Shown here piece after piece: positions 1 through 7,933 of a DNA stretch of 64,000 nucleotides. Location: positions 434,001 through 498,000 of the forward strand of contig NZ_JAVDYG010000001.1 of NCBI RefSeq assembly GCF_031458325.1. The letters run 5' to 3'. The notes under the pieces are model-generated. The model saw only the letters and a program-made list of their open reading frames with translations. It was not told the DNA's origin and did no database searches. This DNA comes from Nocardioides marmoribigeumensis (lineage in GTDB: Bacteria; Actinomycetota; Actinomycetes; Propionibacteriales; Nocardioidaceae). Made by a program: the position numbers and the translations under genes. Each line of letters begins with the position of its first letter. Position 1 is the first letter of the stretch.

Positions 1-474
1 CTCGGACGCGAGCTCGGCGCCGGCGCCGGGCCCCTGCGCTGGCTCAAGCGCGGCACCATGCGCAAGGAGGCGGCCACGATGGTCGGCGCGCTGGCGGTCA
101 ACGTGCCGTCGGTCGACGCCCGAGTCAACGGCCTGTCCGGCGGTCAGCGCCAAGCCGTGGCCCTCGCCCGGGCGGCCGGCTGGGGCTCCGACCTGGTCAT
201 CCTCGACGAGCCCACCGCGGCGCTCGGCGTGCAGGAGACCGCCAAGGTCGAGGAGATGATCCTCGGACTCCGTCAGCAGGGCCTCGGCATCGTGCTGATC
301 AGCCACAACTTCGACCAGGTGCTGCGGGTCGCCGACGACGTGTTCGTCATGCGCTCCGGCCGCACCGTCGCCCGCCGCGAGACCGAGGGCACGACCGGCC
401 AGGAGCTGGTCGGCCTGGTCACCGGCGCCGTGATCGACCCGCACCCGTTCGGCAACCAGACAGGACAGTCATGA
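1..474 (+). CDS. Sugar ABC transporter ATP-binding protein (3' part)
   Basis: The reading frame is open from base 1, so the N-terminal part, including Walker A, lies outside the window. The visible 157 residues hold the ABC signature (LSGGQRQ, near residue 43), Walker B (LVILDEPTAAL) and the H-loop (ISHN). The form LSGGQRQAVALARAA and the C-terminal end resemble the second half of sugar-import ATPases of the RbsA/FrcA type. It would energise uptake of a monosaccharide together with a permease and binding protein encoded upstream. The stop overlaps the next start by 4 bp (ATGA), so it is co-transcribed with the epimerase and kinase that follow. Confidence 0.9.
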   Translation, partial: LGRELGAGAGPLRWLKRGTMRKEAATMVGALAVNVPSVDARVNGLSGGQRQAVALARAAGWGSDLVILDEPTAALGVQETAKVEEMILGLRQQGLGIVLISHNFDQVLRVADDVFVMRSGRTVARRETEGTTGQELVGLVTGAVIDPHPFGNQTGQS

Positions 475-1340
475 CCTCCGCCCGCCAGCCCCTCCAGCTC
501 GGCCTCCACGCCCTCGTCTGGGTCGGCGACTGGACACCCCGGTCGGCCGAGCACGCGATCTCCTCGACCGCCGCGCTCGGGTTCGACCTGATCGAGGTGC
601 CGTTGCTCGACCCGTCCACGGTGGACGGCGCCATGACCCGCAGGCTGCTCGACGAGCACGGGCTCGGCGCCGCGTGCTCCCTCGGGCTCGACCCGTCGGC
701 CGACGTCTCCAGCGAGGACCCGGCCGTCGTCGCCCGGGGCCGCGACCTGCTCGGCCAGGCCGTCGACGCCGCCGCCGAGATGGGCGCGACCGACCTGTGC
801 GGCGTGCTCTACTCCGTGCTCGCGAAGTACCCCGCTCCCCTGACCGACCGCTCCCGCGCCCACGTCGTGGAGTCGATGGCCTGGCTGGCCGACCGCGCCG
901 CCGGCAGCGGCCTGCGGGTCAACCTCGAGGTGGTCAACCGCTACGAGACCAACGTGGTCAACACCACCGCCGACATGCTCACCCTCATCGGCGACACCGG
1001 CGCGGACCTCGGCGTGCACCTGGACACCTACCACATGCACATCGAGGAGAACGGGATGACGGAGGCGGTCCACCAGGCCGTCGACGCGGGCCGTCTGCGC
1101 TACGTCCACGTCGGGGAGTCCCACCGCGGCTACCTCGGCACCGGCAACGTCGACTTCGACACCTTCTGCGCGACCCTGCGCGAGGTGGAGTACGCCGGCC
1201 CCGTGGTCTTCGAGAGCTTCAGCTCCGCCGTGGTGCACCCGACGCTGTCCAACCAGCTCGCCGTGTGGCGCAACCTCTGGGACGACTCGGAGGACCTCGC
1301 CAAGCACGCGATGGCCTTCCTCGCCGAGCGGCTGCGATGA
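471..1340 (+). CDS. Sugar phosphate isomerase/epimerase, ketose 3-epimerase type
   Basis: A 289-residue TIM-barrel protein of the AP-endonuclease-2 fold. Likely metal ligands E153, D185, H213 and E248 fall at almost the same spacing as the Mn-binding Glu/Asp/His/Glu of D-tagatose 3-epimerase, and [15 protein letters not shown] and FESF are typical of that family. It would interconvert free ketoses such as fructose/psicose or tagatose/sorbose at C3. It overlaps the transporter ATPase upstream and the kinase downstream by 4 bp each, so it probably acts on the sugar brought in by this transporter. The exact substrate cannot be read from sequence. Confidence 0.88.
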   Translation: MTSARQPLQLGLHALVWVGDWTPRSAEHAISSTAALGFDLIEVPLLDPSTVDGAMTRRLLDEHGLGAACSLGLDPSADVSSEDPAVVARGRDLLGQAVDAAAEMGATDLCGVLYSVLAKYPAPLTDRSRAHVVESMAWLADRAAGSGLRVNLEVVNRYETNVVNTTADMLTLIGDTGADLGVHLDTYHMHIEENGMTEAVHQAVDAGRLRYVHVGESHRGYLGTGNVDFDTFCATLREVEYAGPVVFESFSSAVVHPTLSNQLAVWRNLWDDSEDLAKHAMAFLAERLR

Positions 1341-1909
1341 CCTCGGTGCCCCGCCGGATCATCGGCATCACCGGGCCGCCCGGCGTCGGCAAGACGACGT
1401 ACGCCGTGCAGGTGGCCACCGACCTCGGTGGCGTCCACCTGCCGATGGACGGCTTCCACCTGGCCGACGTCTCGCTCGACCGGCTCGGCCTGCGGGAGCG
1501 CAAGGGGGCGCCGGAGACCTTCGACGCCTGGGGGTACGCCGCCCTGCTCGCGCGGCTGCGGGCCCGTCCCGCCGAGGTCGTCTACGCCCCGGCCTTCGAG
1601 CGCGACCTCGAGCAGCCGCTGGCCGGTGCGATCGCGATCGGCCCGTCGGCCGACGTGGTGGTGACCGAGGGCAACTACCTGCTGCTGGACACCCCGGAGT
1701 GGCGTGCGGTGCGCGCCCAGGTCGACGAGGTCTGGTACCTCGACCAGGACGACGACCTGCGCCACGAGCGCCTGGTCGAGCGGCACGTGCGGTTCGGGAA
1801 GAGCCTCGACCAGGCACGCGCCTGGGTGGCGCGCGTCGACGACGTCAACGCCGAGCTGATCGCACGCACGCGTGCGCAGGCCGACCGGGTGGTCGACCTG
1901 CGCGCGTGA
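1337..1909 (+). CDS. Nucleoside/sugar kinase-like P-loop protein
   Basis: A 190-residue P-loop protein. Walker A is GPPGVGKTT near residue 14. DGFHLAD and the later [11 protein letters not shown] and ERHVRFGKS segments match the phosphoribulokinase/uridine-kinase-like family often annotated as nucleoside/nucleotide kinase. Relatives in fructose ABC operons (FrcK-type) sit in the same position. The start is the ATG overlapping the epimerase stop by 4 bp; the longer frame upstream lies inside the epimerase and is not real. It probably phosphorylates the epimerised sugar, completing an import-epimerise-phosphorylate route. The substrate is inferred from context only. Confidence 0.82.
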   Translation: MTSVPRRIIGITGPPGVGKTTYAVQVATDLGGVHLPMDGFHLADVSLDRLGLRERKGAPETFDAWGYAALLARLRARPAEVVYAPAFERDLEQPLAGAIAIGPSADVVVTEGNYLLLDTPEWRAVRAQVDEVWYLDQDDDLRHERLVERHVRFGKSLDQARAWVARVDDVNAELIARTRAQADRVVDLRA

Positions 1910-1927
1910 CCCCAGCCCGTGGGTCGG

Positions 1928-2197
1928 TCAGCTGTGGCTGTTGAGCTTGTGCCCCTCGACGCCCTCGTCGTCGTCCGGCACGGCCTGGTTCCAGGAGATC
2001 CGGTGACCCTCGGTCTCCTCGTCACCGACCACGGTGTGGCTGGTGTGCTTGTGGCCCTCGGTCTCCTCGTCGACGAGCGTGTGGCTGGTCAGCTTGTGGC
2101 CCTCGGTCTCCTCGTCGTCGACGAGCGTGTGACTGGTCAGCTTGTGACCGGAGACGTCGTCGAAGGTCTCCTCGCCGGGCTGGAACTTGCTGCTCAT
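1928..2197 (-). CDS. Small His/Asp/Glu-rich tandem-repeat peptide
   Basis: An 89-residue protein with no family that I recognise. After a 16-residue N-terminal part it consists of five repeats opening with GH at residues 17, 33, 48, 64 and 82. The consensus is GHKLTSHT followed by an acidic spacer (LVDDEETE). The fourth unit has diverged (GHRISWNQ) and the fifth stops after GHKLNSHS. It has ten histidines, no cysteine, no signal peptide and no membrane segment. The start is fixed by an AGGAGG ribosome site just upstream. It lies 134 bp downstream of a subtilisin-like protease gene on the same strand. Repeated cores with acidic linkers beside a cytosolic S8 protease suggest a multi-core ribosomal peptide precursor; a histidine-rich metal-binding protein is the main alternative. 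Confidence 0.8.
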   Translation of the reverse strand: MSSKFQPGEETFDDVSGHKLTSHTLVDDEETEGHKLTSHTLVDEETEGHKHTSHTVVGDEETEGHRISWNQAVPDDDEGVEGHKLNSHS

Positions 2198-2231
2198 GGC
2201 TGCCTCCTGTGGCTGGTGAACGGTGTGTCCG

Positions 2232-2266
2232 CGGTCCACTCTCGCCCCCCGTGGGCCGAGAGACCG
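2232..2266 (-). other. Hairpin between protease and repeat-peptide genes
   Basis: The arms CTCTCG (2239-2244) and CGAGAG (2257-2262) are inverted, and flanking CGGT/ACCG can extend the stem across a small bulge. It lies in the 134-bp gap between the protease stop and the peptide start. It could be an attenuating terminator, an mRNA stability element, or chance in GC-rich DNA. There is no U-tract. Confidence 0.3.
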
Positions 2267-2275
2267 TTCGCTGCC

Positions 2276-2307
2276 CGACACAAGCACCGTCGGATCGGCG
2301 ACACAAG
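2276..2307. promoter_or_regulatory. Direct repeat CGACACAAG x2 upstream of the repeat peptide
   Basis: The 9-mer CGACACAAG occurs exactly twice, at 2276-2284 and 2299-2307, with a 23-bp period (about two helical turns). This is the gap upstream of the repeat-peptide gene. Tandem sites of this spacing are typical of regulator binding, so it may control the peptide separately from the protease. No clear -10/-35 pair was recognised. Confidence 0.35.
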
Positions 2308-2331
2308 AAGACAAGGTCCTGCCACGTCGGG

Positions 2332-3162
2332 TCAGTCGGCGTTGCGGGCCACCGCGTGGAGGACCGACTTGACCTGGAACGGGGTGAGGCCGGGGTGCTT
2401 GCTCAGCACCCGCGCCACCATGCCCGCGACGTGCGGGGTCGCGAAGGAGTTGCCGCTGGCGTTGATCGTCGTGCCGTTGGTCCACGCCACGTCGAGGTCG
2501 ATGCCGCGTGCCCCGAACTCGACCGGCGGTGAGGTGTTGTAGGCCAGGGCCTCGGGGTCGTCGCCGGGGAGTGCCGCCACCGAGAAGACCGAGGCGAACT
2601 GCGAGGGGTAGGTCGGACCGGGCAGGTTGTTGGCCGCGCAGACGAGCATGAGGTTGGCGAAGTACGCCTCGTCGGCCGCCTCGTGCAGGATCGCGTACCA
2701 CTGGTCGCTCTTGGACGACAGGCTCATGTTGGCCACGTGCATGCCGTTGGCGATCGCCCACTGGATGCCGCCGTAGAACGCCGAGGTCTTGCCCTTGAGG
2801 TTGCTGCCCAGGACCCGCACGCTCCACAGCTCCACCCCCGGCGCGAGGGCGCGGACGATCGCCGCGCAGGCCGTGCCGTGTCCGTAGAGGTCCTCGTGCG
2901 GTCCCTCCACGACGCGGTAGCCCTCCTCGGCGTCGGGGGCGGGCTCGATCGCCACGGCGCCGGCCACACCGCCGACCGCGGGGTGGTCGGCGTCGACGCC
3001 GCTGTCGATGATCGCGACCTTGACCCCGGTCCCGTCGCCGCCGGCCCACGCCCAGTCGCGCCGCGGCTCGGGCAGCGGGAGCCCGGTGACCCGGCCCGGT
3101 CCCTGGCCGGTGAACGCGCCGGACCACGCGGGGAGACCCGGCCCCCCGGCCTCGTCGCTCAT
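2332..3162 (-). CDS. S8 (subtilisin-like) serine peptidase, no signal peptide
   Basis: A 276-residue peptidase with a complete subtilase triad: Asp53 in IIDSGVD, His95 in YGHGTACAA, Ser239 in GNSFATPHVAGM, and the oxyanion Asn in CAANN (about 178). The N-terminal 40 residues are short and Gly/Pro-rich. There is no signal peptide and no cleavable propeptide of usual size, so it should act in the cytosol, as do S8 enzymes that process peptide precursors. The start is the ATG overlapping the GAF gene stop by 4 bp, implying coupled translation. The histidine-rich repeat peptide follows on the same strand and is the obvious candidate substrate; that link is inference. Confidence 0.92.
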   Translation of the reverse strand: MSDEAGGPGLPAWSGAFTGQGPGRVTGLPLPEPRRDWAWAGGDGTGVKVAIIDSGVDADHPAVGGVAGAVAIEPAPDAEEGYRVVEGPHEDLYGHGTACAAIVRALAPGVELWSVRVLGSNLKGKTSAFYGGIQWAIANGMHVANMSLSSKSDQWYAILHEAADEAYFANLMLVCAANNLPGPTYPSQFASVFSVAALPGDDPEALAYNTSPPVEFGARGIDLDVAWTNGTTINASGNSFATPHVAGMVARVLSKHPGLTPFQVKSVLHAVARNAD

Positions 3163-3893
3163 CGGCGCCCGCGCTCCGACCGCGCGAAGGTGGCCACCTG
3201 CTGCAGCACGCCCTGCGCGAGCCGGGCGCTCGCCGGGCCCGCGGCGGCGACCGATCGGAACGACTCGGCCAGCTCCCGCAGGGCGAGGCCCGCCTCGGGG
3301 TCGACCAGCGAGGCCAGCGCCTCGTCGAACTGCCCGGTGGCCTCGGGGTCGGCGAGCGTGCGCAGCAGGCCGGAGCCGAGGGCGTCGTACATCGCGGAGA
3401 GCCGGATTATCGCCGTCAGCTGCGAGGCGACCAGGCCGAGGAGGCCGAGGTCGCGCGCGGACTCCCCCACGCCGGGGTCGAGCACCTCGATCACGCCGGC
3501 GGGCTCGCCGTCGGCGTCGACCAGGGGCGCGGCCAGGATGGTGGTGGGGACGTAGTCGGTGGACTCCGCGACGTCGCGGGCGAAGCGCGTGTCGGTGGCG
3601 ACGTCGGCGATGCGGATCGGCTCGCCCGCCATCGCCACCCAGCCGGCGATCCCCCGGCTGACCGGCATGGTGACCCCGATGATCGCCTCGCTGCCGATGC
3701 CGTCGGCGGCGACGAACCGCAGGGTCGCGCCGTCGGGCTCGACCAGGGCGACGGAGCACGCGGCGGCGTCGAAGGTCGCGCGGACCCCCGCCGTCGCAGC
3801 GGCCAGCTCCTGCTCGAGCCGGGAGGGTCGCGCGGCCTCCCCGAGTGCGTCCCCCAGTGCGGCGACGAGCGCCGCGGTGTCCCGGTCCGTCAT
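3159..3893 (-). CDS. GAF domain protein
   Basis: A 244-residue protein with one GAF domain at about residues 30-170 (VTMPVSRGIAGWVAMAGEPIRI and the ILAAPLVDADGEPAGVIEV strand pair are diagnostic). A helical C-terminal part of about 75 residues has no recognised domain. There is no kinase, cyclase or DNA-binding module, so it is a stand-alone sensor or adaptor. It is the first gene of the leftward GAF-protease unit and overlaps the protease by 4 bp. It diverges from a Crp/Fnr gene across 54 bp. GAF domains bind cyclic nucleotides, haem or small molecules; the neighbouring cyclic-nucleotide-binding domains make a nucleotide ligand plausible but unproven. Confidence 0.88.
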   Translation of the reverse strand: MTDRDTAALVAALGDALGEAARPSRLEQELAAATAGVRATFDAAACSVALVEPDGATLRFVAADGIGSEAIIGVTMPVSRGIAGWVAMAGEPIRIADVATDTRFARDVAESTDYVPTTILAAPLVDADGEPAGVIEVLDPGVGESARDLGLLGLVASQLTAIIRLSAMYDALGSGLLRTLADPEATGQFDEALASLVDPEAGLALRELAESFRSVAAAGPASARLAQGVLQQVATFARSERGRR

Positions 3894-3947
3894 GGCGCGC
3901 AGTCTGGCACGCTTGGCGGGCGGCAGCGCTGTGATACACCTGCGCCC

Positions 3948-4604
3948 ATGGAGTGGCCCCTGCTCGCGTCCCTGCCGGACGAGGCCCGCGAGGCCGTGCT
4001 GCGAGCCGCCCGCCGACGCCGCTTCGCCCGCGGCGAGGTCGTCTTCCACGAGGGCGACCCGGCCGACTCCCTCCACCTGGTCCTCACCGGCCACGTCGCG
4101 GTCCAGGTCGCCACGCCCGGCGGTGACCGGGCCACCCTCAACGTGCTGGGACCCGGTGCGCACGTCGGCGAGCTCGCGCTCCTGCCCGACCGTCACGAGC
4201 GCTCCGCGACCGTGACCGCCCTCGACCAGGCCGAGACGCTCGTGCTGTCGGCCTCGTCCTTCGACCAGCTCAGGCTCGCGCACCCCGAGGTCAACGAGAT
4301 GCTCGTCCTGCTGCTGGCCGAGCGCGTGCGTGAGCTGAGCGCACGGCTCCTCGAGGCGATGTACGACGGCCTCGACCGTCGGCTGCACCGCTGCCTCTAC
4401 CGCCTCGGCCGGGTCTACGTCGACGGACCGGGCCCGGTGACCATCCCGATGACGCAGGACCAGCTCTCCGACCTCGTGGGCGGCACCCGCCCCTCGGTCA
4501 ACCAGGTCCTGCAGCGGCTCGTCGACGAGGGCGTCGTCGAGCTCGGCCGTGGCCGCGTGGTCCTGCACGACATACGCACGCTGCGCCGCAAGGCCGCGCT
4601 CTGA
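3948..4604 (+). CDS. Crp/Fnr family transcriptional regulator
   Basis: A 218-residue protein with an N-terminal cyclic-nucleotide-binding domain (about 5-120) and a C-terminal winged helix-turn-helix (about 140-215, with QDQLSDLVGGTRPSVNQVLQRL as the recognition region). The phosphate-binding cassette keeps its key residues (GELALL ... RSATV), so real cNMP binding is likely. It is divergent from the GAF-protease unit and 16 bp upstream of an MFS gene that carries its own cNMP-binding domain. It probably controls both directions from the 54-bp intergenic region. A weak promoter (TTGGCG, 16 bp, TACACC) ends close to the ATG. Confidence 0.92.
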   Translation: MEWPLLASLPDEAREAVLRAARRRRFARGEVVFHEGDPADSLHLVLTGHVAVQVATPGGDRATLNVLGPGAHVGELALLPDRHERSATVTALDQAETLVLSASSFDQLRLAHPEVNEMLVLLLAERVRELSARLLEAMYDGLDRRLHRCLYRLGRVYVDGPGPVTIPMTQDQLSDLVGGTRPSVNQVLQRLVDEGVVELGRGRVVLHDIRTLRRKAAL

Positions 4605-4620
4605 GCAGCCCGGGGGGACC

Positions 4621-6321
4621 ATGACGACCGTGACCACCAAGCCGACGCTGCGCTCGAGCCTGCGGCACCGCGACTACCGGCTGTTCATCGGGGCGTTCAC
4701 CACCTCGTGCATCGGGTCGTGGGCCTACAACGTGGCGCTCGCGGTGTGGCTGATCGAGGCCACCGGGTCGGCGGGGTGGGTCGCCGGGTCGACGGTCGCG
4801 CGCTTCGCCCCGGCCCTGGTGATGAGCGCCTACGGCGGGGTGCTGGCCGAGCGCTTCGAGCGCGTGCGGCTGATGGTGCGCGTGGACTGGCTGTGCGCCG
4901 CCCTCATGGCCGTGATGGCCGGGCTCATGGCCCTCGGGGCGCCGGCGATCGCGGTGGTCCTGGTGGCGATGCTGACCTCGAGCCTGGGCCCGGTCTACCA
5001 GCCGGCGGCCGCGGCGATGACCCCGCAGCTGGTGCCCGAGCGCGACCTCGCCTCGGCCAACGCGCTGCGCAACACCGTCGACAACATCTGCGTGATCGCG
5101 GGTCCCGGCCTGGGGGCCCTGCTCCTCCTCGTGGCCGACCCCTGGCTGGCGGTCCTGGCCAACGCCCTGACCTTCGCCGTCTCCGCCCTCCTGGTCTCGG
5201 CGGTGCGCCAGCGCAGCGAGCCGGTCGACGTCACCGAGGGCGGGCAGGCAGGTCCGCTCGCGCAGATGCTGGTCGGCGTCCGCACGATCGGGGACTCCAC
5301 GACCACCGCGGTGCTGGTCGGGTTCAGCGTGCTCGCCACGTTCGTCTACGGCACGGACACCGTGCTCTTCGTCGTGCTGTCGGAGGAGCGGCTCGGCACG
5401 GGCCCGGAGGGCTACGGCTACCTCCTCGCGGGTCTCGGTGTCGGTGGCGTGGCGGCGGCCGGCGTGGTCGCCCGCATGGAGCGGCTGCCGCGCCTCGGTC
5501 CGGTGATCGTGGCCGGGCTCGCGCTCTACTGCCTCCCCACGCTGCTCTTCCTCGTCATGGGGTCGCCGGCGCTGGCGTTCGCCGCGCAGGTCGTGCGCGG
5601 CGCCTCGACCCTGGTGGTCGACGTCCTGGCGATCACGGCGCTGCAGCGCGCGGTCCCCTCCGACCGCCTGGCGCGGGTCTTCGGCGCCTTCGACGGGCTG
5701 TGCCTGCTGGCGATCCTGGTCGCCTCGGTCCTCACGCCCGTCTCGCTCCACCTCGTCGGGCTCGACGTCACGCTGTGGGTCGTGGGGCTCGCGGTGCCGG
5801 TGCTCGGCCTCGCGGCCTGGCCGCTCCTGGCGCGGATGGACGCCGAGTCCGCCGGCCGCCGGGCGGCACTGGCGCCGCGCGTCCGGCTGCTGTCCGGGAT
5901 CGGGCTGTTCGCGGAGGTCCGCGAGGGCGCGCTGGAGCAGTTGGCCGGCCAGGCCGAGGAGGTCTCGGTCCCGGCCGGGACGGCCGTGGTGACCCAGGGC
6001 GAGCCGGCCGACGCGTTCTACGTCATCGAGTCCGGCGACCTGGCCGTGAGCTCCACCGGGGAGGACGGGGTGGCGCGCGAGTTGCCCGAGATGGGGGCCG
6101 GCACCGGCTTCGGCGAGATCGGCCTGATCGAGGCCATCCCCCGCACGGCCACCGTGACCGCACGGACCGACGCCGCGCTGCTCAAGGTGTCCGGCCAGGC
6201 GTTCCTCGCCGCCCTCACCGCCGACCAGCCGTCGGCGGCGCTCCTCGACGGCGCCTCGGTGCGCCTGGGCCGCACGCACCCCGGCCGGTCGCTGACCCGC
6301 GCCGGCCTCGCCGAGGGGTGA
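4621..6321 (+). CDS. MFS transporter fused to a C-terminal cNMP-binding domain
   Basis: A 566-residue fusion. Residues about 15-410 form an MFS transporter with some 12 hydrophobic segments. Residues about 430-545 form a cyclic-nucleotide-binding domain with an intact cassette (GEIGLIEAIPRTATV). The start is the ATG after GGGGGACC, 16 bp after the Crp/Fnr stop; the longer frame upstream lies inside that gene. Actinobacteria do have MFS proteins with appended cNMP domains. The domain suggests transport gated by cAMP or a similar nucleotide, and the neighbours suggest a role in exporting a product of the cluster. The transported substrate is unknown. Confidence 0.9.
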   Translation: MTTVTTKPTLRSSLRHRDYRLFIGAFTTSCIGSWAYNVALAVWLIEATGSAGWVAGSTVARFAPALVMSAYGGVLAERFERVRLMVRVDWLCAALMAVMAGLMALGAPAIAVVLVAMLTSSLGPVYQPAAAAMTPQLVPERDLASANALRNTVDNICVIAGPGLGALLLLVADPWLAVLANALTFAVSALLVSAVRQRSEPVDVTEGGQAGPLAQMLVGVRTIGDSTTTAVLVGFSVLATFVYGTDTVLFVVLSEERLGTGPEGYGYLLAGLGVGGVAAAGVVARMERLPRLGPVIVAGLALYCLPTLLFLVMGSPALAFAAQVVRGASTLVVDVLAITALQRAVPSDRLARVFGAFDGLCLLAILVASVLTPVSLHLVGLDVTLWVVGLAVPVLGLAAWPLLARMDAESAGRRAALAPRVRLLSGIGLFAEVREGALEQLAGQAEEVSVPAGTAVVTQGEPADAFYVIESGDLAVSSTGEDGVARELPEMGAGTGFGEIGLIEAIPRTATVTARTDAALLKVSGQAFLAALTADQPSAALLDGASVRLGRTHPGRSLTRAGLAEG

Positions 6322-6364
6322 GGCCGCCCCGAGGGCCGCGGTCCGGCTCGGGAACAATCGGCCC

Positions 6365-7201
6365 ATGAGCCTCTCGATGTTCACCGCCGACGGCGACCAG
6401 CTCGTCCCGACCGACATCGCCCGCAGCATGTGGAGCCGGGACCAGATGCACGGCGTCGCGGTCAGCGGAGCCCTGGCGCGGGCGCTCGAGCAGCACCTGC
6501 AGGGGCTCGGCCGCGACGACCTGGTGCCGACGCGCTACCGCGTCGACCTGTTCAAGGCCGCCCGCATGGAGCCGTGCACGGTCACGGTCGAGGAGGTGCG
6601 TCAGGGGCCGCGGCTGTGCCTCCTCGACGCGACCCTGGTGCAGGGCGAGGTCCGCGTGGCCCGCGCGTCCTGCCTCTTCCTGCTCCCGACCGAGAACCCC
6701 TCGGGTCGCGCCTGGGAGCCGAGCGAGCGCACGGGTCCGCCGCCGCTGGACGTCGTTCCCGTCAGCGACGAGCCGCGCGTGCCGTTCTTCGCCAGCGACT
6801 CCCCGTGGAGCCAGGACTTCGCGGCCCACCAGAACGCCGGCCGCAAGCGCACCTGGCAGGCAGGGCTCCCGGTCGTCGAGGGCGAGCGGCCCACGCCGTT
6901 CCAGGTCGTCGCCGCCGTCGCCGACGCCACCAGCATGGTCGTCAACTGGGGCACCGAGGGCGTGCAGTACATCAACACCGACATCGACCTCGCGATCGCC
7001 CGTCTGCCCGAAGGTCTGGAGATCGGCTTCGCCGCGTTCGACCGGGTCGAGGTCGACGGGCTCGCAGTCGGGTCCGCCACGGTCTTCGACCGACGGGGCC
7101 CCGTCGGGGTCGCGTCGGTCACCGCGCTGGCCAACGCCAAGCGACCGGTGGACTTCGAGCAGGTCAGGTACGACGACGACGGGACCCGTCACGCGACCTG
7201 A
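6365..7201 (+). CDS. Acyl-CoA thioesterase-like (double hotdog) protein
   Basis: A 278-residue protein resembling actinobacterial thioesterase-family proteins of the TesB/double-hotdog type. The first half contains a hotdog-like RYRVDLFKAARMEP and the second WGTEGVQYINTDIDLAIARLPEG. It has no signal peptide or membrane segment. It would hydrolyse acyl-CoA thioesters; chain preference is unknown. It starts 43 bp after the MFS gene, and a possible -10 (ACAATC) in that gap could give it its own promoter. Membership in the upstream cluster is therefore uncertain. It ends convergent with the next gene. Confidence 0.75.
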   Translation: MSLSMFTADGDQLVPTDIARSMWSRDQMHGVAVSGALARALEQHLQGLGRDDLVPTRYRVDLFKAARMEPCTVTVEEVRQGPRLCLLDATLVQGEVRVARASCLFLLPTENPSGRAWEPSERTGPPPLDVVPVSDEPRVPFFASDSPWSQDFAAHQNAGRKRTWQAGLPVVEGERPTPFQVVAAVADATSMVVNWGTEGVQYINTDIDLAIARLPEGLEIGFAAFDRVEVDGLAVGSATVFDRRGPVGVASVTALANAKRPVDFEQVRYDDDGTRHAT

Positions 7202-7227
7202 CCGGGGCCACCGGTGTCGCCGTCGGG

Positions 7228-7866
7228 TCAGCCGACCACGCCGATGTGGGCGCGATGGTGCTGCGGGTCCTCGATCTCGTCGACGATCGCCGCGGCGAAG
7301 TCGGCGCCGGAGACGAACGAGTGGCCCTGCTCGTCGAGGATCGCCACCTCGCCGCCCACCCGCTGGCCGCCGGTGCGCTCGCCGGGCACCCACGCGCCGT
7401 ACTCCGCGGCCGGGCTGACGAAGACCCAGTCGAGGTCCTCGGGCGCGTAGTCGGCCAGCAGCACGCGGGTCGCCTCGCCCTCCAGCGCCTCGTCGCGGTA
7501 CTCCGCCGCGATCTCGCCCTCGACGAACCGTGGTGCGTCCGGAGCCGGTCGCAGCGAGCTGAACCCGCCGACCTGGAGGTAGCGGGCTCCGGCGTCGGAG
7601 GCCTCGCGGACCAGCGTGCCGTAGATGTCGACCAGGCGACCGGCGGTCTCCCCGCGGGGTGACAGGGCCGCCACCACGGCATCGGCACCCGGCACGACCC
7701 GGCCGGCGACGTCCTCGGCCGGACCGGTCTCGTAGCGCACCCCGGCCACCGGGTCCTGCACCTGCGAGCGGCTCACCGCCACGACCTCGTGGCCCCGGGA
7801 CGCGGCCTCCTTCACGACGTGGGAACCGGTGTAGCCGGTGCCACCGAAGACGACGACCTTGGCCAT
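7228..7866 (-). CDS. NAD(P)-dependent oxidoreductase, NmrA-like
   Basis: A 212-residue atypical short-chain dehydrogenase with the N-terminal dinucleotide motif FGGTGYTGSHV (residues 6-16) of NAD(P)H-binding/NmrA-like proteins, ending in an NAD-binding-10-type region (VSPAAEYGAWVPGERTGG). The canonical YxxxK is absent, as in NmrA relatives, which are often redox sensors or quinone/flavin reductases. The ATG chosen has an AGGGGGT ribosome site 7 bases upstream; a TTG two codons earlier is a poorer choice. It is monocistronic between a convergent gene and the isoprenyl transferase. Confidence 0.82.
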   Translation of the reverse strand: MAKVVVFGGTGYTGSHVVKEAASRGHEVVAVSRSQVQDPVAGVRYETGPAEDVAGRVVPGADAVVAALSPRGETAGRLVDIYGTLVREASDAGARYLQVGGFSSLRPAPDAPRFVEGEIAAEYRDEALEGEATRVLLADYAPEDLDWVFVSPAAEYGAWVPGERTGGQRVGGEVAILDEQGHSFVSGADFAAAIVDEIEDPQHHRAHIGVVG

Positions 7867-7933
7867 GAGCAACCCCCTGGGGGACGGGACGACGGATGCT
7901 CCGGGAACCTCCGCAGGGCGCCGACTATTCCGC

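Noticed and set aside
1908-1925. Bidirectional terminator GACCC/GGGTC between the kinase and the repeat peptide
   Set aside because: Only a 5-bp stem without a T-run; too weak to list.
1928-2197. CRISPR or minisatellite array
   Set aside because: The 45-54 base periodicity is in-frame protein repeat with a ribosome site and codon bias; there are no unique spacers between identical repeats.
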